10,488 bases of DNA, taken from Hominenteromicrobium gallistercoris (GTDB lineage: Bacteria > Bacillota > Clostridia > Oscillospirales > Acutalibacteraceae). Within the stretch, counting starts at the first letter, position 1; each line of letters opens with the position of its first letter. The notes beneath the pieces were generated by a model. That model saw only the letters and a list, made by a program, of their open reading frames with translations, was not told the DNA's origin and did no database searches. This document shows positions 1 through 5,412 of the stretch, in pieces. The position numbers and the translations under genes are program-made. Location: the NCBI GenBank assembly GCA_019119145.1, contig DWXR01000089.1, forward strand, positions 1 to 10,488, in the 5' to 3' direction.

Positions 1-1
1 C

Positions 2-64
2 AGCCAGGAGGAAATGGAAAAGCTCCTCAAGTGCTGCTACTACGACACCGAAGTCGACTTCTAA
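2..64 (+). CDS. 3' end of an unidentified gene (partial)
   Basis: Only the last 20 codons are inside the window. The frame beginning at base 2 runs open to a TAA at 62-64 and encodes a tail ending KCCYYDTEVDF. The adjacent cysteine pair followed by two tyrosines is distinctive, but I do not recognise the family from so short a piece. It is read on the same strand as nfnA. A long hairpin (86-137) and a separate promoter (182-210) lie between them, so it is probably in a different transcription unit. Reading it as coding rests on the open frame and on the hairpin that follows its stop. Confidence 0.5.
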   Translation, partial: SQEEMEKLLKCCYYDTEVDF

Positions 65-85
65 AAACCCGATAATCCGATGTGA

Positions 86-137
86 ATCCCTGCCGCCCGG
101 CGAGCTTTTCCTCCTGTCTCGCCGCCGCGGCGGGGAT
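86..137 (+). terminator. Long imperfect hairpin, possible terminator of the upstream gene
   Basis: Three paired blocks stack into one stem: 86-90 with 133-137, 92-96 with 127-131 (a T-G wobble at 91/132 joins these two), and 99-104 with 118-123, closing a 13-base loop. It starts 22 bases after the stop of the partial gene. The downstream side is not clearly T-rich (ATTTGCTG), so intrinsic termination is plausible but not certain. It could instead be a 3'-end stabilising structure. Confidence 0.45.
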
Positions 138-181
138 TTGCTGAAAAAGCAGGCCGCACGCGACTTTTTGACAGTTCGGCA

Positions 182-210
182 TTGTAATTTGCATTTTTTT
201 CTGTTATACT
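182..210 (+). promoter_or_regulatory. Sigma-A type promoter of nfnAB
   Basis: A -35 box TTGTAA (182-187) and a -10 box TATACT (205-210) are separated by 17 bases. The -10 is preceded by TGT, an extended -10 motif. Transcription should begin near 217, giving a leader of about 85 bases before the nfnA ATG. This leader has two small hairpins: 219-224 with 232-237, and 240-244 with 255-259. A perfect TTGACA at 168-173 has no -10 at proper distance and is probably not the -35 in use. Confidence 0.65.
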
Positions 211-301
211 ATAGGCGTTCCTGCGCTTTTTGCAGGATTCGGCGTTTGAAAATGCGCCGCAGGGATAAAAAAGCAAAACTGAAAGAAAGGTTTTGAGAGT
301 T

Positions 302-1144
302 ATGTATACGATTCTGAAAAAAGAAGCGCTGAACCCCACCGTCACGCGGATGGAAATCGACGCGCCGCTCATCGCGAAAAAGGCGAAGCCCGGCCAGTTC
401 ATCATCCTGCGCGCCGAGGCGGACGGCGAGCGCATCCCGCTGACGATCGCCGGGTACGACCGCGAGAAGGGCACGGTCACGATCATTTTCCAGATTGTCG
501 GCGCGACGACTGAAAAGCTGAACCACCTGAACGAGGGCGACTGCCTGCCCGATTTCGTCGGCCCGCTCGGCACGCCCAGCCACCTCGACGGCCTCAAGAA
601 GGTCTGCGTGATCGGCGGCGGCGTCGGCTGCGCCATCGCGCTGCCGGTCGCCGAAGAGCTGCACCGGCTCGGCGCCGAGGTCACCTCGATCGTCGGCTTC
701 CGCAGCAAGGACCTCGTGATCCTCGAGGACGAATTCAAGGCCTGCTCCGAACACTTCACGCTGATGACGGACGACGGCTCCCGCGGCGAGCACGGCAACG
801 TGACCGCGCCGCTCAAGAAGCTGCTGGAGAGCGGCGAGCGCTTCGACGAGGTCATCGCGATCGGGCCGCTGATCATGATGAAGTTCGTCTGCCTGACGAC
901 GAAGGAATACGACCAGAAGACCATCGTCTCCATGAACCCGATCATGGTGGATGGCACGGGCATGTGCGGCGGCTGCCGCCTGACCGTCGGCGGCAAGATG
1001 AAGTTCGCCTGCGTGGACGGCCCGGACTTTGACGGCCACGAGGTCGACTTCGACGAGGCCATGAGCCGCGCGCGCAGCTACCTCGACTTCGAGCGCCACG
1101 CGCGCGAGGAGACCTGCGCGCTGCTGAACAAGCAGGTCCAGTGA
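302..1144 (+). CDS. nfnA: NADH-dependent reduced ferredoxin:NADP+ oxidoreductase subunit A (NfnA; sulfide dehydrogenase beta subunit)
   Basis: This is the small subunit of the cytoplasmic flavin-based electron-bifurcating transhydrogenase NfnAB. The complex couples NADPH oxidation to reduction of NAD+ and ferredoxin, or the reverse. The 280-residue product has the FNR-like fold order. An FAD-binding barrel carries the RIPLTI signature (residues 44-49), then comes a nucleotide-binding domain with VIGGGVGC (103-110). Near the C terminus a [2Fe-2S] site has C222-x2-C225-x11-C237, with D217 just before it; one ligand is an Asp in characterised Nfn. I chose the ATG at 302 rather than the in-frame TTG at 293. 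The AAAGG at 286-290 lies 11 bases from the ATG but only 2 from the TTG, and family members begin MYxI. It is followed by nfnB after 75 bases, matching the usual gene pair. Length is normal for the family. Confidence 0.93.
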   Translation: MYTILKKEALNPTVTRMEIDAPLIAKKAKPGQFIILRAEADGERIPLTIAGYDREKGTVTIIFQIVGATTEKLNHLNEGDCLPDFVGPLGTPSHLDGLKKVCVIGGGVGCAIALPVAEELHRLGAEVTSIVGFRSKDLVILEDEFKACSEHFTLMTDDGSRGEHGNVTAPLKKLLESGERFDEVIAIGPLIMMKFVCLTTKEYDQKTIVSMNPIMVDGTGMCGGCRLTVGGKMKFACVDGPDFDGHEVDFDEAMSRARSYLDFERHAREETCALLNKQVQ

Positions 1145-1162
1145 ACATGAATTTCGCACCCC

Positions 1163-1191
1163 GGGGCCGCGCCGGCCAGCGGTCCGGCCCC
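1163..1191 (+). other. Intercistronic hairpin between nfnA and nfnB
   Basis: GGGGCCG (1163-1169) pairs perfectly with CGGCCCC (1185-1191) around a 15-base loop that is itself GC-rich. There is no T-tract after it (CCGCAAAATC), so it is unlikely to terminate transcription fully. It could protect mRNA ends or tune the ratio of the two subunits. Part of the effect may simply be the high GC content. Confidence 0.4.
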
Positions 1192-1219
1192 CGCAAAATC
1201 AAGGAATGGTGATTTGAAT

Positions 1220-2635
1220 ATGCCCAACATGAGACTGACTAAGAACCCGATGCCGGCGCAGGACCCGAACGTGCGCAACAAGAACTTCGAAGAGGTCACC
1301 CTCGGCTACACACAGGAGATGGCGATCGACGAAGCGAAGCGCTGCCTCCACTGCAAAAACAAGCCCTGCGTCACCGGCTGCCCGGTCAACATCCATATCC
1401 CCGAATTCATCGAGAAGGTCGCCGCCGGCGATTTTGAGGCCGCCTACCAGGTGATCCAGCGCTCCTCCTCCCTGCCCGCCGTCTGCGGCCGCGTATGCCC
1501 GCAGGAGACGCAGTGCGAGGGCAAGTGCGTGCGCGGCATCAAGGGCGAGCCGGTCGCGATCGGCCGCCTCGAGCGCTTCGTCGCCGACTGGCACAACGCC
1601 CACGCGACGGCGCAGACGATCCTGCCCCCGCCGAACGGCCACAAGGTCGCGGTGATCGGCTCCGGCCCGGCCGGCCTGACCTGCGCGGGCGACCTCGCAA
1701 AGCTCGGCTACGACGTGACGATCTACGAGGCGCTGCACCTTGCGGGCGGCGTGCTCGTCTACGGCATCCCGGAATTCCGTCTGCCGAAGGCGATCGTGCA
1801 GAAGGAGGTCGACAACCTGAAGGCACTCGGCGTCAAGGTGGAAACGAACATGGTCATCGGCCGCGTGCTGACGATCGAGGAGCTGAAGGACGAATACGGC
1901 TATGAGGCGATCTTCCTCGGCACCGGCGCGGGCCTGCCCCGCTTCATGGGCATCCCGGGCGAGAACCTCAAGGGCGTTTATTCGGCGAACGAATTTCTGA
2001 CGCGCAGCAACCTGATGAAGGCCTACCGCGCGGATTCCGCCACGCCGATCCAGCACGCGAAGAACGTCGCGGTCGTCGGCGGCGGCAACGTCGCGATGGA
2101 CGCGGCGCGCACGGCGAAGCGTCTCGGCGCGGAGAACGTGTACATCATCTACCGCCGCAGCATGCACGAGCTGCCCGCCCGTCAGGAGGAGGTCGAGCAT
2201 GCGGAGGAAGAGGGCATCATCTTCAAGACGCTGACGAACCCGGTCGCGATCCTGCCGAACGACGTGACCGACCCGCGCGATCCCGCCTACGGCTGGGCCG
2301 CCGGCATCCGCTGCGTCGAGATGGAGCTCGGCGAGCCGGATGAATCCGGACGCCGCCGCCCGATCGTCAAGGAAGGCAGCGAGTTCGAGCTGCCGATGGA
2401 CTGCGTGATCATGGCGCTCGGCACCTCGCCGAACCCGCTGATCAAGGCGACGACGCCGGGCCTCGAGACCCAGCGCCGCGGCGAGATCGTCGCAAACGAG
2501 GACGGCCTGACCTCGATCGAGGGCGTGTACGCGGGCGGCGACGCCGTCACCGGCGCCGCGACGGTCATCCTCGCGATGGGCGCGGGCAAGACCGCCGCCG
2601 CCGCGATCGACAAGTACATCCAGGGCAAGGCGTAA
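1220..2635 (+). CDS. nfnB: NADH-dependent reduced ferredoxin:NADP+ oxidoreductase subunit B (NfnB; glutamate synthase small-chain-like)
   Basis: This is the large subunit of NfnAB, carrying the bifurcating FAD, the NADPH site and two [4Fe-4S] clusters. The product has 471 residues, normal for the family. In order it shows an N-terminal cysteine cluster C42-x2-C45-x4-C50-x3-C54, a second group at C89, C93, C99 and C103, and an FAD Rossmann motif GSGPAG (147-152). Then come a GGVLVYGIPEFRLPK segment (176-190), the NADP-binding GGGNVAMDAART (287-298) and the C-terminal flavin motif YAGGDAVTGA (437-446). Related proteins are often annotated as glutamate synthase small subunit (GltD/GltA). The adjacent NfnA and the lack of a GltB partner favour NfnB. 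The ATG at 1220 is preferred to the in-frame TTG at 1214: GGTGAT at 1208-1213 is well placed for the ATG, and family proteins start with MPNM-like residues. Confidence 0.93.
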   Translation: MPNMRLTKNPMPAQDPNVRNKNFEEVTLGYTQEMAIDEAKRCLHCKNKPCVTGCPVNIHIPEFIEKVAAGDFEAAYQVIQRSSSLPAVCGRVCPQETQCEGKCVRGIKGEPVAIGRLERFVADWHNAHATAQTILPPPNGHKVAVIGSGPAGLTCAGDLAKLGYDVTIYEALHLAGGVLVYGIPEFRLPKAIVQKEVDNLKALGVKVETNMVIGRVLTIEELKDEYGYEAIFLGTGAGLPRFMGIPGENLKGVYSANEFLTRSNLMKAYRADSATPIQHAKNVAVVGGGNVAMDAARTAKRLGAENVYIIYRRSMHELPARQEEVEHAEEEGIIFKTLTNPVAILPNDVTDPRDPAYGWAAGIRCVEMELGEPDESGRRRPIVKEGSEFELPMDCVIMALGTSPNPLIKATTPGLETQRRGEIVANEDGLTSIEGVYAGGDAVTGAATVILAMGAGKTAAAAIDKYIQGKA

Positions 2636-2674
2636 CTTTGAACCGACGCGCAGCTTCCACTGCGCATATAAAAG

Positions 2675-2710
2675 AACGGATGCAGGCCGACCGGCTGCAT
2701 CCGTTTTCTG
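2675..2710 (+). terminator. Intrinsic terminator after nfnB, probably bidirectional
   Basis: An 11-bp perfect stem, AACGGATGCAG (2675-2685) with CTGCATCCGTT (2695-2705), is followed by TTTTCTGTTT. Read from the other strand the same stem is followed by CTTTTATA, so it can also serve the minus-strand ORF ending at 2722. A smaller perfect hairpin (2648-2653 with 2660-2665) precedes it. Confidence 0.85.
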
Positions 2711-2721
2711 TTTGCTTCCGT

Positions 2722-3021
2722 TTATTCCGCCGGCGACTGCCGGATCAGCTCGCCCGCCCAGCAGAACAGCAGGTCGGACGTTCTGTCGAAGTCCGGCGCA
2801 TCGCCCGCTCTGGCCGCGAGCGCCGATTCGACGATGCTGCGGTCCGCGCCCGAAACGGCCTCGAGCAGCGCCCGGTGCTGCCGGATATACGCGCCGCACG
2901 CGCAGTAGTGCTTCGCCTGCACCGTGAACACCGCGGATTTCAGCAGCGCGCCGAGCACCTCCGGGCTTTTTTCGTGCAGCATATTGTGCGCGCAGACGTG
3001 GTAGAGATTGCACGCGCCCAT
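2722..3021 (-). pseudogene. Truncated unrecognised gene (C-terminal remnant, 99-codon ORF)
   Basis: From the ATG at 3019-3021 to the TAA at 2722-2724 the minus strand encodes 99 residues that read like real, mostly helical protein, for example NLYHVCAHNMLHEK (5-18) and FTVQAKHYCACGAYI (32-46). Its codons favour G/C at the third position, as its neighbours do. It ends just before a hairpin able to terminate it. The ATG has no convincing ribosome binding site. In-frame coding character may continue upstream to about 3060 and then stops, and the next 150 bases hold the promoter of the divergent SGNH gene. I see no recognisable N-terminal part in the other frames. The simplest reading is a gene that lost its 5' end by deletion. 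The helical segment vaguely recalls the region after a nucleotidyltransferase domain, but I cannot assign a family. A genuine small protein of 99 residues or slightly more remains possible. Confidence 0.45.
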
Positions 3022-3138
3022 GCGGACGGCGCGCACGGCGGCCGATTTTGTGACGCGCGGAACGCATGCCCGCACACGCGGTTTTGCGCGATGTGCGCCG
3101 GCGTTTTCCGGACGCCGCAGGACGTTCCGGCCGCGGCC

Positions 3139-3167
3139 TTGCATTTTGCCGGGCTGCGGATTATAAT
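3139..3167 (+). promoter_or_regulatory. Near-consensus sigma-A promoter of the SGNH hydrolase-ybaK operon
   Basis: TTGCAT (3139-3144) and a perfect TATAAT (3162-3167) are separated by exactly 17 bases. The start of transcription should be near 3174, about 34 bases before the ATG at 3208. This is the cleanest promoter in the window. It lies just upstream of the point where the opposing truncated ORF loses coding character. Confidence 0.8.
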
Positions 3168-3207
3168 GGAAGCGATCCGACGGAAATACGGAAAGGATGA
3201 TTTGGTT

Positions 3208-3804
3208 ATGAAAAAAGTTCTTCTGCTCGGCGATTCGATCCGCATGGGCTATGACGACTACGTGAAGGAGCTGCTCGACGGCAAGTGCGAGGTCATTTAC
3301 GACCCCAACGACAACGGCCGTTTCGCCGCCTACACGCTCTGGCAGGCAAACCAGATGTTCAAAAAGCACGGCAAGTTCGACGTCGTGCACTGGAACAACG
3401 GCTACTGGGACATGAACGTCGAGCCGCCGATGGCGGAGGCGATGCACCCGGTCGACGAGTACGTCCACTTTTTAAAGCGCATCCTCGGCGAGTGCCGCCG
3501 GGGTGGCGCGAAGGTGATTTTCGCCACGACGACGCCGATCCTCAGCCCCGGCGCCGCGGCCGACAACACCGGCACGGAAGCCGACAGCATCCACTACAAC
3601 GACGCCTGGGTGCAGCAGTACAACGCGGCGGCCAAGGCGCTGATGGCCGAGGAAAACGTGACGGTCAACGACCTCTACGCGCTGTGCAGGGCGGACGCGA
3701 ACTACTACAAGTGCGCGGACATGCTCCACCTCACCGAGGAGGGCTACCGCAAGTGCGCGGCGCAGGCGGCAAAATACATTCTGGAAGCGCTCGGTGAAGC
3801 ATGA
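3208..3804 (+). CDS. SGNH/GDSL-family hydrolase
   Basis: The 198-residue product is a compact single-domain SGNH hydrolase. Block I is LLGDSI with the likely nucleophile S10. Block II may be the NG at 36-37. Block III is HWNNGYWD (61-68), where the usual GxND is replaced by an asparagine pair, a form I know from an NNG-type subgroup. Block V is DMLH (171-174), giving the expected Asp and His of the triad. Family members cleave acyl or acetyl esters, often on carbohydrates; the substrate here cannot be read from sequence. There is no signal peptide, so it is probably cytoplasmic. The ATG at 3208 follows AAAGGATGA (3192-3200) at good spacing. The stop overlaps the ybaK start as ATGA (3801-3804), which suggests translational coupling. 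An esterase is likely; a specific role is not claimed. Confidence 0.85.
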   Translation: MKKVLLLGDSIRMGYDDYVKELLDGKCEVIYDPNDNGRFAAYTLWQANQMFKKHGKFDVVHWNNGYWDMNVEPPMAEAMHPVDEYVHFLKRILGECRRGGAKVIFATTTPILSPGAAADNTGTEADSIHYNDAWVQQYNAAAKALMAEENVTVNDLYALCRADANYYKCADMLHLTEEGYRKCAAQAAKYILEALGEA

Positions 3805-4280
3805 GCGCCGCAAAGAAAACGAACGCGATGCGCCTGCTCGACAGCGCGCAGATCGACTACGCGGTGCGCACGTACGAATTTGACGAGGACGACCTCTCCG
3901 GCGTGCACGCGGCGGACGCCGTCGGCATGGCGCGCGAAGCCGTGTTCAAAACGCTCGTCGCCCGCGGCGACAAAACCGGCTTTGCGGTGTTCTGCATCCC
4001 GGTCGCCGAATCGCTCGACCTCAAAAAGGCCGCAAGGGCGAGCGGCAACAAGGCCGTCGAGCTGCTGCACGTCAAGGAGCTGCTGCCGGTGACCGGCTAC
4101 ATCCGCGGCGGCTGCTCGCCCATCGGCATGAAGAAGAAATTCCCGACCTATTTCGACGAGACCGCGATGCTGTTCGACGAGATCGCCGTCAGCGCCGGAC
4201 AGCGCGGCGTACAGCTCATCGTGAACCCGGATGCGCTCGCCGCGTTCGTCGAGGCCGGCTACGTCGATCTGACCGCATGA
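3801..4280 (+). CDS. ybaK: Cys-tRNA(Pro) deacylase, YbaK/EbsC family
   Basis: YbaK-family proteins hydrolyse cysteine mischarged onto tRNA-Pro and so back up prolyl-tRNA synthetase editing. The 159-residue protein is of typical length and covers the whole domain. It begins KTNAMRLL as many family members do, and contains the conserved lysine in VFKTLV (K50). It also has IPVAESLDLKKAA (66-78), the substrate-pocket GxxxP motif as GGCSP (103-107) within TGYIRGGCSPIG, and the C-terminal VSAGQRG (130-136). These favour YbaK over ProX or the YeaK/INS branches. Its ATG lies inside the end of the SGNH hydrolase gene (ATGA overlap), with GGTGA just upstream, so it is probably translated by coupling. 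It shares the promoter at 3139-3167 and ends at a strong terminator. I see no functional link with the hydrolase beyond co-transcription. Confidence 0.92.
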   Translation: MSAAKKTNAMRLLDSAQIDYAVRTYEFDEDDLSGVHAADAVGMAREAVFKTLVARGDKTGFAVFCIPVAESLDLKKAARASGNKAVELLHVKELLPVTGYIRGGCSPIGMKKKFPTYFDETAMLFDEIAVSAGQRGVQLIVNPDALAAFVEAGYVDLTA

Positions 4281-4285
4281 CGCGC

Positions 4286-4356
4286 AAAAAAGAAAAGAAA
4301 ACGCAGGGATGCCCCGGCGGAACGAAGCCGCTCCGTGCGGGGCATCCCGTTTTCGT
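4286..4356 (+). terminator. Bidirectional intrinsic terminator between ybaK and tspO
   Basis: GGGATGCCCC (4306-4315) pairs perfectly with GGGGCATCCC (4339-4348). An inner stem, 4318-4321 with 4332-4335, extends it. On the plus strand it is followed by GTTTTCGT. On the minus strand it is followed by a long T-rich run (complement of AAAAAAGAAAAGAAAA, 4286-4300). It therefore closes both the ybaK operon and tspO, whose stop codon lies 27 bases away. Confidence 0.9.
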
Positions 4357-4382
4357 CCTATGCGGTTGTTCCGGCCGCGGCC

Positions 4383-4853
4383 CTACGGGTTCAGCAGCCA
4401 CACACCGGCGTTGAGGTACAGCGCAAACAGCAGCCACAGCATATACGGCAGCAGCAGAAGCCCGGCGCTCCGGCGGATCTTCCGGAACTGCGCCATGGTC
4501 AGCGCCGCGAGCACGCAGAGCAGAACGAGCACGGCCACGGCCGGCCCGATGAGCCGGAAGCGGAAGAAAACGATCGTCCACGCAAAGTTGACCGCGAGCT
4601 GCGCCGCGTACAGGACGAGCGCGCCGCGCCGGTTTTCCGCCGTGCTCTCCCAGATCTGGTACGATGCCGCGCCCATCAGCGCGTAAAGGATCGCCCAGGC
4701 GACCGGGAATACCCAGCCCGGCGGCGCGAGCGGCGGCTGGTTCAGCCCGCTGTAAAACGCGTCGCCGGCGCCCGAAAAGAGCCGCGCCAGCAGGCCGACA
4801 AGCTCTGCCGCCGCAATACCGATCAGATAGCCGTAAATGTCCCGCTTTTTCAA
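4383..4853 (-). CDS. tspO: TspO/MBR family protein (tryptophan-rich sensory protein)
   Basis: This is a five-helix integral membrane protein of the TspO/peripheral benzodiazepine receptor family. Members bind porphyrins and related ligands and act in stress or tetrapyrrole responses. The 156 residues show the family signatures in order: NQPPLAPPGWVFPVAW (38-53), LYALMG (56-61), NFAWTIVFF (89-97), PYMLW (136-140) and FALYLN (143-148). The hydrophobic segments between them fit five membrane spans. I place the start at the TTG at 4851-4853. A strong AAGGAGG lies 7 bases upstream, and the protein then begins MKKRDIYGYL. The frame stays open 11 codons further upstream, but that stretch contains the ribosome binding site itself. 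An ATG overlapping the Shine-Dalgarno end (4858-4860) is out of frame. The tagD terminator lies only about 30 bases upstream, leaving little room for a promoter. No haem or porphyrin gene is nearby. Confidence 0.9.
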   Translation of the reverse strand: MKKRDIYGYLIGIAAAELVGLLARLFSGAGDAFYSGLNQPPLAPPGWVFPVAWAILYALMGAASYQIWESTAENRRGALVLYAAQLAVNFAWTIVFFRFRLIGPAVAVLVLLCVLAALTMAQFRKIRRSAGLLLLPYMLWLLFALYLNAGVWLLNP

Positions 4854-4883
4854 AAGGCATCCTCCTTTGGGCCGGATGCTTTC

Positions 4884-4944
4884 CAAAAAAGAAAGACCGG
4901 CGCTCGCCTGCTTTTTTCACATTGTATGCAGGCGGAGCACCGGT
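4884..4944 (-). terminator. Intrinsic terminator of the teichoic acid-like operon
   Basis: Read on the minus strand just after the tagD stop, bases 4944-4928 pair with 4911-4896 in a stem of about 15 pairs with one mismatch and one bulge. The stem is followed by CTTTCTTTTTT (4895-4885). This is a strong intrinsic terminator. The 16-base loop contains TACAAT on the minus strand (4921-4926), which may be a -10 box for tspO. Confidence 0.85.
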
Positions 4945-4947
4945 TAT

Positions 4948-5355
4948 TCAGTTCTTGTCCTTTACAAGGCCGAGATCGTGCTTGATCTTGGTGGTGGAAA
5001 TGCCGGGCGTGCGGTCCAGGAAAACAAGCTCGCAGTAATCCTTCAGGTAATCGAAGCGGTCGCTGCCGGCCCAGTCGCTGCCCATCACGACGATGTCGAC
5101 GTGATAGTCCTTGACGTCGCTGATCTTCTGCTCCCAGTTCTTTTCCGGGATCACAAGGTCGACATAGCGGATCGCCTCGAGCATCAGCTTGCGCGTCTCA
5201 TAGTCGTGGAACGCCACCTTGCCCTTGGTCGCATTGAACTCGTCGGTCGACAGCGCGACGATCAGGTAATCGCCGAGCGCCTTTGCCCGCTTCAGAAGAT
5301 TGATGTGCCCGTAATGGAGCAGGTCAAACGTGCCGTAGGTCAAAACTCTTTTCAT
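4948..5355 (-). CDS. tagD: Glycerol-3-phosphate cytidylyltransferase (TagD)
   Basis: TagD makes CDP-glycerol from CTP and sn-glycerol 3-phosphate in the cytoplasm. CDP-glycerol is the donor for glycerol-phosphate polymer synthesis. The 135-residue protein has the cytidylyltransferase signature YGTFDLLHYGH (7-17) with the HxGH nucleotide-binding motif at 14-17. It also has the TagD-specific RYVDLVIPEKNWEQK (63-77) and the second CTP-binding motif RTPGISTTKI (115-124). This motif set separates it from FAD synthetase and ethanolamine-phosphate cytidylyltransferases. The ATG at 5353-5355 gives the usual MKxVxTYGTFD start, and GGAG lies a few bases upstream; the longer frame to 5400 adds residues not found in the family. 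It follows the TagF-GT4 gene by 57 bases with no clear promoter between. It is last in the operon and supplies substrate to the three genes before it. Confidence 0.95.
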   Translation of the reverse strand: MKRVLTYGTFDLLHYGHINLLKRAKALGDYLIVALSTDEFNATKGKVAFHDYETRKLMLEAIRYVDLVIPEKNWEQKISDVKDYHVDIVVMGSDWAGSDRFDYLKDYCELVFLDRTPGISTTKIKHDLGLVKDKN

Positions 5356-5412
5356 GGTTCTCCAACCTTTCCCGCGCTGCCGCGCGATGTTCAAACTCAA
5401 TATACGCCGGCG

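Noticed and set aside
168..173. A perfect TTGACA as the nfnA -35 box
   Set aside because: It lies 31 bases from the best -10 (TATACT at 205), and nothing like a -10 sits 16-18 bases downstream. TTGTAA at 182 fits instead.
209..1159. A 316-codon minus-strand open frame opposite nfnA
   Set aside because: It covers the nfnA promoter leader as well as the gene and is an Ala/Val/Asp/Arg-rich shadow.
1199..3067. A 622-codon minus-strand open frame opposite nfnB
   Set aside because: It is antisense to a clearly conserved gene, very rich in Arg, Ala, Asp and Val, and has no domain signature. It is a by-product of GC-rich third codon positions.
3058..3129. The inverted repeat CGGAACG/CGTTCCG as the ends of a small mobile element
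   Set aside because: The arms are only 7 bp, enclose 58 bases of unremarkable GC-rich sequence, and show no target duplication or transposase. Chance is a sufficient explanation.
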